A stretch of DNA of 64,000 nt from Apis mellifera (GCF_003254395.2 NC_037651.1:8562001-8626000), one strand, 5' to 3'; shown: positions 11,501 through 26,500, counted from the first letter of the stretch. Notes: a model not told the origin generated them from the letters alone. A program made the numbers and translations.

Positions 11501-14500
11501 TTCTGGTATACGAGCTTTTATATACTCTCTCTCTCTCCACGTGTGTAGGCCACTCGAGCACGTAGGTAAGAGGGTCTCTCTCTCTAGGTACCCGAGGAGA
11601 AGACGTAGTGTGACGTAGGTCTGCCACGAGATCGAAATCGGAGCTCGTTCCTCGCCGGGAGAAGACAAAAGGGAGTCCGGGTCCGGATGACAGGAGGTGT
11701 CGGGAACCTTTGGGATCGGCGACCTGTTGAATCCCTCCCTCCCTCTCCCGCCCTCTCTCGCGTAACCTTCAACGAATTCTGCCTTATTGTGAACGAAGAA
11801 AAACGAACGAGACGAGAAGAGGGGAGGGTGGGAGGGAGGGACCAGCGCGCGCGCGCTACTCGAGAGGCCGAAATACGTTAACCCTTATCTACCGTTTCAC
11901 AAAAGAGGATTTTCGATGAACAGCAGACCCCCACGTGGCCCATTATTCGTCCCCCTCCTCTCCCTCCTTCCTCCTGCCGATCTCTCCCGAAATTCATACG
12001 ACTCGTTTCGGATCATCGTACGCCAAGCAATTCAGTGTCCTGGCCGATCGAGGGAATAGCTAGAATATCGCCAAAAATTTCCCCGTTAGCGCGTAACGGA
12101 TCCCTAATGGATCGAGCGGTTGGAAGGAGGGAAAACGAAGGAATTCACGATGGGGGCATCGACTGGGAGGAATCGCGGAACGTTTTATGGAAGCTTTTAT
12201 GAAAGTCTTTTACGAGCCACGTTCCGAACTAGGCCTGGTGAACACGTGAGGCGTGTTCGCTACTCCTCCTTCTTTCTCTTCCTCTTCTTCTTCTTCTTCT
12301 TGTATATATATACACGCGTTTGCATTCTCTCGCACCTCGCGCGTCCCGTGCTCGATATAATAGCGTATCCACGGTGTTTATGGAAAAATCGAGACGGTGT
12401 CGATGCTGTCTCCTCGCGGTGCCCGCTTCCGGGTCGATTGGATAATCTCTCCTCGTCGCTTTTCTTTTCCTTTTTGTTGTTCCAATTGATTCCAACTCGC
12501 GAGACAGGGAGAGAGAGAGAGAGAAAGAGAGAGGGAAGAGACGCTTGTTGACGCGTTAACGCATCACGATTCACGCTGACGAATGTCTGCGTCCGTTTAT
12601 TCTCGTTGGAATTATCCGTTTCTAGCTTCATTTTCGAGAGAAGCGAGACGATGTTACAACCGTTGATCGTCGATCTTTCTTTCTTTCTTTTTTTTTTATA
12701 ACCAGATTAACGAGTTTCCTCAAATCTCAAAGGGGGAAAGGGAGGGAGGAGAATAACATCGTTTCATAAGCCCCAGCCTTCCACTTTTTCAGTGAAATCA
12801 ACAACACGCGACGAACGAGGTCAATGGGCGTTGGACGATGAAAGACGAAAACGAATATATCGTAGCGTACCCGGAGTTTTTCACTCGTTCACGATCCTCC
12901 TCCTCCTCCTCCTCCTTCTTCCCCTCCTCCTCCTTCTTCCTCGTTTTTCTCCTCTTTTTCTTTTTTTTTTCCCCCTTTTTCCCCGCCCGACTCCACCCGG
13001 CATCTTGTTTATTTTGCCCGTCATCCCGCTGACACTCGGACATTCGTTTAAATTTAGAATTGAATGGGATCCTTTTTACCGCGCGCGTACTTTGGTGCCA
13101 TAACGGATTCCCTCCTCGGGGAGGGAAGATTATTTGTTTAATTCCGGTCCACCGTCGATCACTCCATCCCCGTTTCCCTCTTCCTCTCGTGGCCTCTCAC
13201 ATCGAAAACGCGATGTAAATATTTTTATTACTTCTCGAGGGAACCTCGCCTCGCGTATCCTCCCTTCGCTCTCCTCTCTTCTCTCTCTCTCTCTTCCTTT
13301 CGCGTTCCTCTCGCGGCGGAGATCTTTCTCCAGATCTAAAACTCTCCAACCCCCTCCATCGCGCGTGAATCGGTGAAGATCAGGACCAGCTTCTTCTCCC
13401 AGATGACCCGCGATGGATCGAGATAAGGATACTGATAAGTGGTATTGGATTTTCGCGCTCGCCGCTTTGCGTGCATCTTCGATCGATCCATCGGGGAGAG
13501 AGGGGAAGGAAAACGATGAAAACCGGTGTCCTTGTCGCGTCATTCTCGATCGAACGAGAAAGAGAGAGGAATATTTATCGTATAAAGAAATATCTCTGGA
13601 CGATCTTGTTGTTTCTCGAACTCGGATTTCTCGGATCGCGTAAAAGTGACGAAGCGGGGATGCTGGAAACCGGTATCCGATAAAGATAAAGCGGATCAAT
13701 GAGGTGCAAAGAGATGCGTGGTTGTAAAATTCACGCTTTGCACTTCTCGAAAAAAAGAAAGAAGGGAACCGAGAAATAAAACGATTTCTTCTTTTCGCGT
13801 GTTCTCGATATACATATATATATACACACACACATATACACATACATAGTCGCTTCTTTAAAAAGCATCCTCCGAGTTCTTTCTCGGGGTCGTAAATTCC
13901 ATTTTAATCGATCGATGCACGATTGTCTCGCGATTGGCAGTTTACCAAATTAGTATTGGGCAATCGATCGAGAACGTAAACAACCAGTGAATAATTTTTA
14001 CGTTAATACCCGTTCGTTCGTTCGTTCGATCGATCGATGTCGAAATCGATGTCGAACTGGTATCTAATCCCAATACCAGAGATTCTAAAAATATTCGCCA
14101 GCACGCAAGAAGAGGAGTATTGCAATAGATTGGAAAAGAGACAAAGGGGATCACACAAGAAGATATGAGATACGTGCGCGTCCATCGTTCGGCGGCGACG
14201 TTTCCATTGGACAGTGGGGGCAAAAGGGTGGGAAGGGTGGTGGACGGGCTTCTCATAACCCGATAGAAAAGACGAGCGCGTCCATTAGCGTTTCCACGGA
14301 GGGCCGGCGGAGGGTCGATTAATTTTTCAAACAATCCCACTGGCGGGGACTCATCGATTCGTGGGCCGAGATAGGGAGAGGCACTGGACACGTCCCGTGG
14401 TAAAGAGAGAAAAAGAGAGAGAGAGAGAGAGGGCCCATTAGGCCCCGCGGCGCGGAGGCCCCTGCTGCCCCTTGTCAGTCTCCCAAAACCAGAAAGTCAG

Positions 14501-17500
14501 CTTGTCAAATTAATCACGGATGACCAATCCATCAGCAGGCATTCCTAGCCGAGGAGAATCTTTGCTCTTTCTCTCCCTCTCTCTCTCCCTCTCTCTCTCT
14601 CTCTCTGCGTTTCTGCCCACCACCACCAGAAAGGAGAGGAGAGGAGAGGAGAGGAGAGGAGAGGAGAGGACAACGACAGCGAAGGATTTCGACGTAGTTT
14701 GTGCCCCCTTTTTTCGAGGAAACGTTATGGTATGCGTGTGCGTATACCACCAGGCAACCTGACGCTTCTTCTGCGGCTAACCTCCTCTTCTCTATCTTCC
14801 TCCCGTTTTCTCGCTGCCCCTCCCCGACCCGTTTGATAGATAATGTTAATGCAAGAAGGGAAAGAGGACACGAGGGCGAGAGGAGACGAGCTTCTGGATG
14901 AGTAATGTTAACCCCTTCCGCGGTGCACGAGGACACGACGCAAGGGAAAAGTGTTTGCGCAGCGTTCGCTTCTCCGACGCTGGGACGAGAGGTTTTCGAA
15001 AGGTTTTTCTGGCAGGGATATTTACACGAGGTGTATACACCAGGGATTCTCTCCCTCCCTCCCTCCTTTTTTCTTCTCTTAACCTCCAGTTTTAACCAGA
15101 TCGACCAGCAGCGATGCTGATGCAGTTTACTTTTAAATATCCAATCTCGTTCCATTCGAATGAACCGCGAGTCGGATCTTTGGAAATCGGAAGGAAAGCA
15201 AGAAAAGAATCGCAATCGGGGTTCCAAGAAATTGGAAATTGGAATCGTTTAATCGTTACTCTATAAACGTATAAATATATACGATTTCCCGAACTCGAAA
15301 GTCTTCCAAAGTCTTTCCAACGACGAAATTTCCAACAAAGCTCTCGTTGACTGAATCACTGTGCCTAAATTTTCCATCTGGAAGGAAAGGAAGGAGGAGA
15401 AAGAGGAGAAGGAGGAGGAGGCGAGAGGAGCGTCGAGGGGCGCGGGTCTCGGGTGCTCGATGTGGATCCATGGTGGAAAGATCCCCCTCGGTCGATGATC
15501 GACGAAGAAGAAGAAGAAGAAGAAGAAGGGAAGAAGCGATCGAAGAGCGGTTTTCTCTCGCATTCCCCGCGAACAAGTCACACGGCACCGTTTTTTACTT
15601 GGCGATTGCACAAAATTTCGCCAGGCATTTGCCAACTATTTATTACAGGCAATTGGCAAATTAGCGGTCACGCGTCACGGTTTTAGAATCGAACGGAAAC
15701 AATGGGATCACCGATTATATTTAAATCGCCGCCTCCTCCCGATCCTTTCTATATCATTTTCTAGAGCTGTCTAGAATTAGCGCGGTCACTACGGATAAGG
15801 TTAACGCGGCTTTCTAGGGCTTGGTATTCCTTTAGATAGATCGGTAATCGGTCCTCTCGTCACGCGGCCGCGTGGACGATTCGTTTTTAGAGATCGTTGC
15901 GTCTCTCCCTCTTTTTCTCTGTCTCTCTCCCCTATTGTGAAACGGGGAAGGAAAGATGCGAAAGGGGAGAAATTTCGCGTGACACGAGCAGACGAAGGGT
16001 TGAGAACAGACCTGATATAGTGTTGTATCTCGTGTGGCTTCGATCATCTCAACCAACTTCTCTCCCTCTCTTTATCTCGCCTGTTATCTTGGAGGACTGC
16101 TTTTCCACTCGATTCGACTCCTGCACCCGTTTCGTTCGATATTTCGATTTTCTTCTTAGTAAAAACTCTAAACTAAATAAATTTCTTAGATTCTCTTCGT
16201 AATAATTTAGTAAAAATTGGACACGTGTCGAGAAAATCAACGCTTCGAACGAGCGAATAAAATGATGAGAGGAGAAAGAGAGAGAGAGAGAGAGAGAAGG
16301 CTTGCGTTTGCGGACGGATAGCAGTTAGACGAAAACTGTTGCCGCTTAACGTATCGGCGAGTCGAATACAGAGTCGGGACTGGGGAATATTAAAGCTGGT
16401 CTAATCTTAATATTCAAATTCTGTGGCGAGACCTCGCCACGATGGTTCGACGGGGGTGGGAAAGGGGATGGGCGAAAGGGGGATGGTAAAAGTGAGCCGA
16501 GCGAGCCAGCCGCGCATAACCGATTCTCGAACTCATAAATTTTAAATTATGTCAAGCAAAAAGAAAGGACGCGCGGATGGGACCCGACCTCGGATAAAAT
16601 AAGAGGAGGAGAACGAGAGACGAGGCCCTCTCCCCTCCCCTTCAACTGCTTCTGCTCCAGAAAAAAGCAGAAAAGCTTCCTCCCCTCGCACGGGAACCCA
16701 AATCAGGAGGGGAGAGGAGGAGGAGAGGAGGCCCGATTATTATCAAGGAGAGGAGGCTTTTCGTGAAATCACCACCACGTGTTCCGAAATTATATTCCGT
16801 AATTATATTCCGTAAATACGAAGAGATGGCCAATAACGACTCGTAGCGAACGCGATTTCAAAAACTTCGCTCTATCTTTATTCTCAACTTTTATAGCCGC
16901 TCTTAAAATATATTATTCGAATATATTTCGAAGAATTAAAGACGCGTGGATATGTGTATTCGCGGTTGAAATGGGAAAAAAAGAAAGAAGAAAAAAAAAA
17001 AAAAGTCCCCGGTCGTTGGAGCAATACGCTTATCTCGTTCGAGGAAATAGTAGAGGAACGAGTCTCCTCTTCGCGTCTCTGAACGTTAAGATTTCTGGGT
17101 TTTTAAATCCGTTTTAAAAGTGTCATATCGTCGAAGAACGAACCGAGTTGGTGGGAGGGGAGCGGGGACGAGAGACTTATTGCCTCGGCACGTTTTCCAT
17201 ACGCGAAACAGCTTTATGGGGGTCGCCACGAAATTTCGGGGGGAGGCGAGGCGGGGAGGCCCCCCATTACCGCGTCGCGAGGGGCCCCACCGAGTCGAAT
17301 TTCCGGCATTAATTCGACATTATGCGATATTCAAATCGGGGCCCCGTGGAATTTTTTCGCTCTAACGAGCTCTCCTCAACCCCCTTTTTCCTCTCAACCC
17401 CGTTCCATCATCCACGCCCTCCGGCTGCCTTTTTTCGCCCCTTTTCTTTTTTCTTTCCTTTTTTCACGCTTCCAACCGCTCATTCGACCAAAGTCGAACG

Positions 17501-20500
17501 AACGAACGAAGGAAGGAAGGAGGGAGGGAACGTTACTCTCCCCCTCCGCGTCGATCGTTTTGCATCCCGACGAGAGCGATATCGCGATCAAAATCCCGAT
17601 CCCGTTTTCCAAAAAATCGTAGGGCCATCTCCCTCCCTCTCCCCCTCTCCTTCCCTGTTTATTAGCCCCCCCCCCCCCTCCGTATCGAGCCCCAGAGAGA
17701 GAGGCCGGCACAGTTGGGCCGCAGAGGAGAGGCTCCTCGAGCCGCGGCTCCTCTTTGTTCATGGCCGTTTCATTTTTCGAGTACGGCGGATAATTAATCT
17801 TGGGTGGGCATAAAAGGGTTTTCGGGTTCGGTCGCGAGAAAAAATGAGCGCAGCTCTGGCTTCGAGCGTGGCCAGTTGTTCGCTGCCCCTTTTTCTCCCC
17901 TCCCCCTGCCCCCTCGCTGCCCCGTGTCTTTCCGTCTTTATATTTCTCCGTGTTGGCCCGTTTCCCCATCCCTCCCCTCCCTCCCTCCTCCTTATCCCTC
18001 ATCCCTCTTTCCTCAGCCTCCCACACCCGCGGACGTGGCACCGCGGGATTCTAAACTGGCATCCTTGTGCGTCCAATACCGATACTCTCTCTCCCTCTCT
18101 TCCCCTCTTTCGCTCTATCTTTCGGTCTCCACGGACGTTTTTTTCAGAATTTGAGTCAATAAAAAATCGCCTGGAACAAAGGAACGAACGGCCGCCAATT
18201 TCTCACAGGATAATGTCCGGGGCCCCATCGTGGCCCCGGCGGAACGCTAATCACGGCCAGGCATCTTGACTTCTGTTAGGTGTTAAAAATGGGCCCCGCG
18301 GGGCCCTTCGGTCTTTATCTCGCCCCAACTCCGCTCCTCTACGCCACCCTTCTTTCCTTCCTTCCTACCTACCTACCTACCTTCCTTCGCGCGTTCCCTC
18401 TCTCTCCCTCTCGTCTCGTCTTCTCCCCTCCTTTCTCCTCTCTCGTTGCTGCTCTTCATCACGGTCGAATATTAAAATTTGGAAACGTTACACCCGGCCC
18501 CCCCGACGAATCCTCGTATTCGCAGGCCAGCCGCTGTATTCCGCTGGGGCCCGCGGTTAAAAAAGATTACGCGGACGCCTCATTAATTCGAGCTCGAGTC
18601 GCTCCCCGTGGCGATTTTTCTCCGAGGAATCGCGAGATCGGGATCGCGCGAAACCGAATATAACCCTCGTCTCCCCTTTCCTCTGTTTCGCCTTCTCCTT
18701 CTTCTCTCTCTCTCTTCCACTATACGAAGAAAAATAAAACGTTCGAGAGAATTTCGCGGAAAATCGATCTCGAAAGCTTTCCTCCAAATCGGAGATGATC
18801 CATAAGGTAGCTGTTTATTCCGTTCGAAACGAACGATTAAGTTAACGTTGAGTTAGGCTTCTTTCCCTTCGAACAGATCGTAGAATCGTATTATCGGTTC
18901 AATTTTCGAGTCTACACCTGAAGATGATTGTTCGAGATTTTCGTTTCATTTACACGCGTTACGTACGTAGATAGTTCTTTTTTTCTTTTTTTTCTTTTTT
19001 TCTAAGAGAAGATTTCTCGATCCCTCGTACACCCTCCAGGTGAACGTTTTTCGAGTTAGGCGCAGGTAAGGTACGGGAACGAAGAAGAACCGGCTGCGAA
19101 GAGTGGCTTTAATGACGGCAGTCGATTCGCCTCGGTCGATATATCGTCGTCGGCGATGACGAGCTGATGGAGAATCGACGATTTATGGAGGGGGAGTTGT
19201 GGGGAGGGGAAGGGGAATGCCGAGTCGGAGGCCGACTTTTCCATCGCGATCCCCGTGCACCGTTTGATGGATAGGGTCTTCTATCGCGCGACCTTGAACC
19301 CCCCTCAACAGGTGTCGATGCTCGAATCGATTTTCCTTTTTCCCATCCCGCGAAATTATTCCATTATACACGCACTACACCCAACCAATGAACCATTAAC
19401 GCTTTTTCAACTTTTTCTTCTTCTTCTTCTTCTTCTTTCAACCGCCGATCTCTTCTCTCGCATTCGCCTCATCTCCGAAAGAAAGAAAGAAAGGGGGAGG
19501 GGGAAGGGAAAAGATTAATCGTCGAATGTAATCCGTTAAACGAGGAATGTGTCCTGTAATTAACCCTTTCCTCGTTTCGATCCTCCCTTTCAACCACGAG
19601 TACAAATTAAACACCTTCGAGATCGTTAAAAATCCGATCTCGAGAAAAACTTTCGCCCTTTATTTTTCTAAAAAAAAAAGAAGAAGAAGAAAAGAATCTT
19701 CGTCATCCATCCAACATCCCCGTCGACATCGATAAAAAAGAGACGTAAAAAACGATCCTGGAAACGGGTTAAACGGTTAAGAAAGTTGGCCGGTTCGTAC
19801 CGAAGAGATAGCGGTATATATATATAGGTGCACGCGAAAGAACGAAAGTGGAGAAGTAAATACGAAACGGATAAAGAGAATGGAAAGGGTTAACGAACGC
19901 GCGTAATAAAGCGTGTGAACAGTAAATCGAAGACTCTCGTGGGAAACGGAGACGAGACGGTGTGCGCGCATTGGTCGAACGCGAAATCCGTGTCGCGATT
20001 TCCACGTATGCACGTTAGGCATGCGTAACGCGAGGAACACTATAAACGGTCGCGTGTTTCATTACACCGACGATACGCACGAAATTCGATTCTAATAGGA
20101 AACAAGAAAGCCGAGACCCCGCGACCACTCGTAATCCGACGTCCCGGCGCGTTTCAAATACCTAAATCACGAATAACGACGCGATTCCTCGTAAAACGGA
20201 GTGGCCTGGCCCCGACAGGGAAGATCGTGGCCGGGGACTTATCGCTAATTGCGATATTACCACGGTGGACAACGATCGTTTTTCGCGCGAGCCATCGAAA
20301 CGGCAAACGATTTCACGCGTTCCTGGAATGCGTCGCATAAAATTCCACGACCCTGTTTATCCCTCTCCCGCCCCATGGATCCGCGATCCATATCTTGCCG
20401 ATCTAACCGGCCAACAATCCGCGAATTGAGACATTTTTATCTTCCCGGCTAAAAATCTTTATTCCGTGAAAAATCTTAACGATCCCGACGATCGGAGTTC

Positions 20501-23500
20501 GCCAATCGGCGTAGCTTTTTTTCTTTTTTTTTTTCGAAACTGAGAACCCTACCGGCCCGATTTATTACCCCGTTCGAGGGAGTGGGGGGTAAGAGAAATT
20601 ACGGAGAGGATTGGCAAGGATTGGCGCGAACGGAAGGATCGATAAATTTCCAAACTTTTTCGATCGAACGAAGGAAGGAAGCGAGCGAGTAACGATTAGA
20701 TCTGGCGATAGATATTTTTCTCTCACGCTGCTATCCGAGAATGAAGAAAAAAAAGGGAGAGAAAGAAAGGAATTCCCTTCCGAGGTACTCGACTGGAGGT
20801 ATCCCGGAACGATTACTCGGATTTCTCTTCCGAAAGGAGTGCCTCGTGTCTCGATTTTCCATCCTCCCCTCGGTTACGGGACGAGAAGGAACGATGATCC
20901 CTTTCCACCCCTCCGTCGTATCCCGTTTCTCGTCGACCCTTTTCCGGAAGAGGAACTGGAAGAGGAGAAGGGCTGTGCAGTGAGAAAAGAGCCTAGAGCC
21001 CTCCTAAAGGAGGGGGGAGAGAGAGGGTGCTGTAACCCCGCAGGGTCACGGGGTGAATACCGTTTTACCGACTATTAACTCACTTTTACCCTGTTTTTTT
21101 TTTTTTCTTCTTTTTTTCTTACCCCGCGAGAGAAGTGGCGCGAGGGGAGAGACCGGCTACGTGTTTTTCTTCCCCCCCCCTTCCGATCTTTCTCGCCTAA
21201 TCTCCCTTTTTTTCTCTCTCGAGGTTTCCCTCCCCTCCTCTTTTATTTTATTCCACCTTTTTTCTACCCATTTTTTTCTCCCTCATCCAGGATTCTTTTC
21301 CGGGTTACGCGCGTGTGCAGGTAGCGTTCGCAGCAGCTACCTGCGAACTGGTGGAGTGGAGGAGATAGAGAGAGAGAGAGAGAGAGAGAGGAAAGAAGAA
21401 AAGAAAGAAACGCGAATTTTTGGGGGCCACGGTCGATTTAACCCCTGAGAAAAATTGCGCGCGACCCTCGGCTACGTCGATCGGGGGTTAACCGATTTCT
21501 CTCGGGCCAACTTTGAAATCGAGGAGGCAGCTTTCTCGATCTAACCATTTAAAGGCTTAAGTATCTCGTAAAAATGGGTTCGAAGTTGGGATGCGTTGGG
21601 CGAGTTTTTTTTTTTTCTTCTTCTTCTTTTCCCCTCGATTTTTCGCTTTCGTTGTTCGTTGCAAGGGTGAAGACGGTTCGAATGTCATCGTCACGGTTCT
21701 TCGTTCCGCATTTCGAAATCTCTCGAACTCGTTCCTTCGATTCGATGTAATTAACCACCTTCTCGAATTAATAATATCCATCCATCCATGGATGTGTCTC
21801 AGAGAGAGAGAGAGGCGGACGAAAAATTCCCTCCTCGATTCGTCGACGAGAGAAGAGAGAGACGAAGAAGAAGAAGAAGAAGAAAAAAAGAAATTCCAAA
21901 TTTTTCAACGCAGAAGAGTTTCTTTCGAGCGAAGGAGCGAGGAATTTTTAATTTATTAATCCTCTCTCTTGACTCGTTAACTACGGCAATTACTCGGCCG
22001 GACGTTTCGATTTCACCCCCACCACCTTCCTCCCTCCTTCTTTTTCTCGCCACTTGATTTTTATCAATCGGCGGCCAGCACGGACGATGTGGAGCAAAGA
22101 CGAAAGGGAGAACGGGAGAAGAAACACGGGATCCCCGCGGCGCAACCTCCGCCTCGGGTTCGGACCTTAAAAATCGAGTCAATTTAAGGATCCGGCTTGG
22201 AGGATGCGCGAGCATAACGCCGCGATCCTCCCTCCGAGTGGTATCCTCCTCCTCCTCCTCCTCTTCCCTCGTACAAATCCATTTACCGTTGAAACGTGTA
22301 CCGAAATCGTTTCAACCCGCTTCTTTTTTTATCGCCCACACAACCGCAAATCTACCTACCCACACCTTCCTTTTGTCCCTTGGCTCCGTCCTTTTAAATC
22401 GCGTCTGAAGTATCGATCGAAAACGTGAATATGATCTCGTTTCCAATTAGATTAAAAGACGCTGCGAACGTGTCGTCCTCTTTCTCTTATTTTACTTGCT
22501 GAATTCGTTTTTTGAGAGAGAAAAAGAAAATTTTATCCCCAGAATTTTCCCACAAATCTCGATCTCGGTGTGGACTAAATTATCACGTGCGTAGGGAATA
22601 ATCATTTTTCATCAACAGCGTCGATCTTCGTCTCGTTAAACGTTTAATATTGGGATTGTACCGTGGTGAAAATAGCAAGAAAATAGCGGAGAGGAAGCAA
22701 TAACGGGGTTGGGTAATTTCGATAGACGTCATCGGTCGTTGTTGGGCCAGAGGGGGGTCCTTTCCACATTTTCGAATCTCTCTCTCTCTCTTTTTTTTAA
22801 TCCACCTGGTTCCAAACTCTCTTCCTCGTTTCGCGGCCACGAGATCGAGAACTGCAGGTAGAAATTCTGAATGTTCTCATGGATCGAATACACGGTGCGA
22901 ATAAACCCCCGATGGAATCTACCTGAATCGCAGACTTCGCACCCGGGGATATTAAACGCTGCCCTTACTCCTTCTACCATGCTCAAATCCTCCGTGCGTT
23001 CGTTTGTCTTCCTCTTTGGGAAAGAAAGGAAAAGAAAAAAAAAGGAGAGAAACGAGGAATCATCTTCAGCTGCAGGATTGGTAAAACAGGATTTGGATTT
23101 GGCTCTCGTTGGAAGCTGATGATTTATGGAAAAATTAGATCGTTTTTCAATTAGATGGGAATGGAAGTCAATTTTTTTTTTTTTTTTTTTAAAGAAAGAA
23201 TTCTTCTCTAAAGTATTCGTGTTCGTTTCTTTAAGGATTTTCTCTAATGGAAATTCTGCAAGTTGGTCTACACCAGTGACTATTTCTTGGCCGACTATCC
23301 GACTATATGATGGAAGGCATCCAGACTGTGGTCAACCAGTGGTCGCTAATGCTCACTTTCTCTAAAACGCTTCCTTATTATCAGTTGACCGTTGTGGACG
23401 GGTCTGTACGGTTGTACCGTGGAAACGAATTATAATAAATAATAATATCGTGAATTTTAATAAAATAAATAGACATCCAGATGCGTCGAGTGTATATATA

Positions 23501-26500
23501 TATATATATATATATAAATATCGTTTAAACGTAATTTGGATGGGACGTGTCTAAGAAGAAGGTAGAAAAAGGGTGACGAATGAAAATTCGTGGTTTAGGG
23601 AATCGGCAGATGTACCTGCTGTACGGCAGTCGATTGCGGCTTTCTCAGTGTCGAGACGTCTCAATTTCACGACTCTCGGCCCCGATCGGCAAAAAACTTC
23701 CCCTCGCTTCCCCTTTTTTTACCTCCGTCCGAGTCGTCGCGTTTCCATTCGTCGTCCCGTATTCCCGTTTTCGGCCAATCCAACGAACCGATCCCCACCC
23801 AACTTTCCGAAATCTCGGAAAATCTGGCCCCTCCTGGCCAGTCTATTCGAGGTGTCGGCGGAAGCAGGTCGAGGAATCGAAAAACTTGAAAAACTTGAAT
23901 TGAAGAGACGAGCTCGAACAATTCTTCGAAAGGAAAAAAGGAAAAAGAAAAACGTTCTATCGACAAATTTAATTATTTTGAAGCGTAGCTGGTGATACGA
24001 AGGGAGTAGCATTTAGATTTATCGAATTTTTATTCGTCGTTGATTGTTAACTTGAGAAAGGAAAAAAAAGAAAAGAAAAAAAGAAAAATGTTGAAACCTC
24101 GTGTTGCAGGGAAGGTAAAAGTAAAAGAGGAAAAGGATGCTTCCTCGATGGCGCCAGGAAGCCCACCGACGCCACCGCACACCCCCCAAAGCCCACCTCG
24201 ACACAATCCACCCCCGGGTAACCTGTCTCAGTCCTGTCAGACGTCGAACGCCAATTCTCCGAATCTGCAGCAACAGCAACAGCAGCACCAACAGCACCAA
24301 CACCATCAACAGCAGCACCAGCAGCAGCAAGAGTCGAATCAACAGCAGCAGCAGCAGCAGCAACAACAGCAGCAGCAACAGCAGCATCAGCATCATCATC
24401 AATCCATTCACGCGATGACCAACACACCCCTGAGCCAGATCTTGGTCCAGAATCCGGCCCTTGCTCAACTTCTGCAACAGAATCCCGCGATTCTGTCGCA
24501 GAATCCCCAGTTGGCGCAGTTGCTGCAGCAAAATCTTCAAGTTCAGATGGGCAGCGTCCTTTTCCAGAACGTGAGGAGGGAGGAACCTGAGGAATCGAGG
24601 GTGAGTCAGTCGAACAAATTAATTAGACGGGAAGGGTCCCTTTCATCTCCCGCGGACCGTTTCGCCGTTTCCCCCCCGCTTCTCTCTCGCCCTCGTGACG
24701 GAAATGGATTGTTTCGTTTCCTTTTTCCTCCTTTTCCTACGCGTCGCTCGCTCCTCGCCTCGGATACTTAACGAGAGGAACGCGTCGTTCACGATGGAAT
24801 TTTTCTCTTTTTTTTTTTCCCCCTCCTCCCTGTTAATGGAATATCTCTAATTCCCTTTCGACGAATTCTTTCTAAATTTAATTAGAAAAAAAAAAAAGAA
24901 TCGGGAAAATTACGTTTCTCTCCCGAAGCAATGCATTTTCAATGACTCTTCCTATCGATCGATCGTTTCGAGAGTCTCGTATCTCTTTTGATTTCGCTCG
25001 ACGACGACGACGACGTGGACGACGACGTTTTGTTAATTGATAATTATAAATAGAGAAAGAGCGTGCGATGATGCGGGTCGAAGTGGATAAAATAGAAAAG
25101 GGAAGGAGGAGCTCTATTTATTTTCGTCCGGATCGGGTTCAATTTCGAGAAGTTTTTTAAGATAGTCGACGGTTCGTTTTTATCCGTTCGTTATTAGCGG
25201 GCCGGAGCCGGGTGAATCGAGCTTAACCCGTGACTCGAGCGACGTAGATCGATTATAGTGTAGAGCTCGTGGACACCGGGCCCCCGGTTGATGATGACGT
25301 GACAACACCGGATTGTCAACATGCCGCGAGCATCTGCTACAACGGTTGGATTTCGTTCAACTTGTTTCCACTTGAATGACCAGCGCCAAGATCCCATGCT
25401 CGGCCGTGCCAATTATATGAAAATAATTATCTCGATTTATTGGCGGCCGGTGACGCAATACCGAGATAACTAATTCACCGTGAAATCTTGTTCGCGGGTT
25501 TAAAACCTCTTTCCTTAATTGACTCGACTCCGTTGATTGCTGTTTCCCTTGTAAAATCAAATCTCGTAACTAATTTATTCCCGTTGCATATTTCTCTCTC
25601 TCTCTCTCTCTCTCGATCAAATCCGGTGTAGGATAACACGCGCTAATGAAATTCAACATCATTCGGAATAATTATCGAGCCTGTCCATTTTCTCCAAAAT
25701 TTTATTTATTTATTACTTTGTGCGATTCTATATATATATGTGTATGTTTGTGTATATATATATAGGGAAAATTCTTCGCGTACAAATATAAATCGTGGTA
25801 ATCCGCGCAGTTCGTTGTTCCGAGAAACTGAACCACGTCCAAGAACAAGATAGTATAACGTCGCGCGGCATCGATGACTCAATGGGACGAGCACCGGGAG
25901 TTATTCCGTTGATAGCGCGTGAAAATTCGTTTCCGTCCACTTATCCAATTTTTCTTTTCTTTCCTTCTTCTTCTTTTTCTTTTTTTTTTTCACAAAATTC
26001 GTTCCAGTAATTAAAAATTACCGACGCCTTTCCGATTCTTCTTGAAATTCAAAAAGAAAATCATCCCGATTCGATCGATAATCGGGGAATGTTTTTATCG
26101 ACGAAGCGGAAAAAAGAAAAAAAAAAGAAGCGAGAGAACGGAGAGGCGGAGTGAATCACATCGGTGGCTCTGGTGGCTCGATGGCTCGATGATGACTCGT
26201 GGACGGGTCGTAAAGTCTGTCGCATTCCAGCGGGAAACGCGCATCCGCGCTAGAATAATTCAGGGGTTCCTGGAACCGCGGAACCCGATCGTAATTTGTC
26301 CCTCGATACGGCGCATATTGGCGGTAATCTCGGCTGTGAGGTCCCTGATTCTTGACCTTAATTCGTTCAGACATTGTTCCCATAAAATAATCGAGAACAA
26401 TGATCCCCTTTCCCCTCGCGAGTCGCATTGCGCGGCGTACGCGCGTATATGGAGGAATATATGGAGGCAGGAAGGAAAGAGAGGGAAGAAGGAAGGAAGT

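Larger units (their letters stand above)
6452..24109 (+). other. cas: Intron 3 (17.7 kb)
   Basis: Bounded by GTGAGT and GTGTTGCAG; the phase-1 junction restores GGG (Gly258). The interior is CpG-rich with many GA/CT, GGAGA, TTC and TA tracts. Long frames on both strands translate to low-complexity Ser/Arg/Leu-rich strings with no domain, so I count none as genes. Less repetitive stretches that could hold enhancers include about 8110-8260 and 23240-23430. No RNA gene is recognised. Confidence 0.85.
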
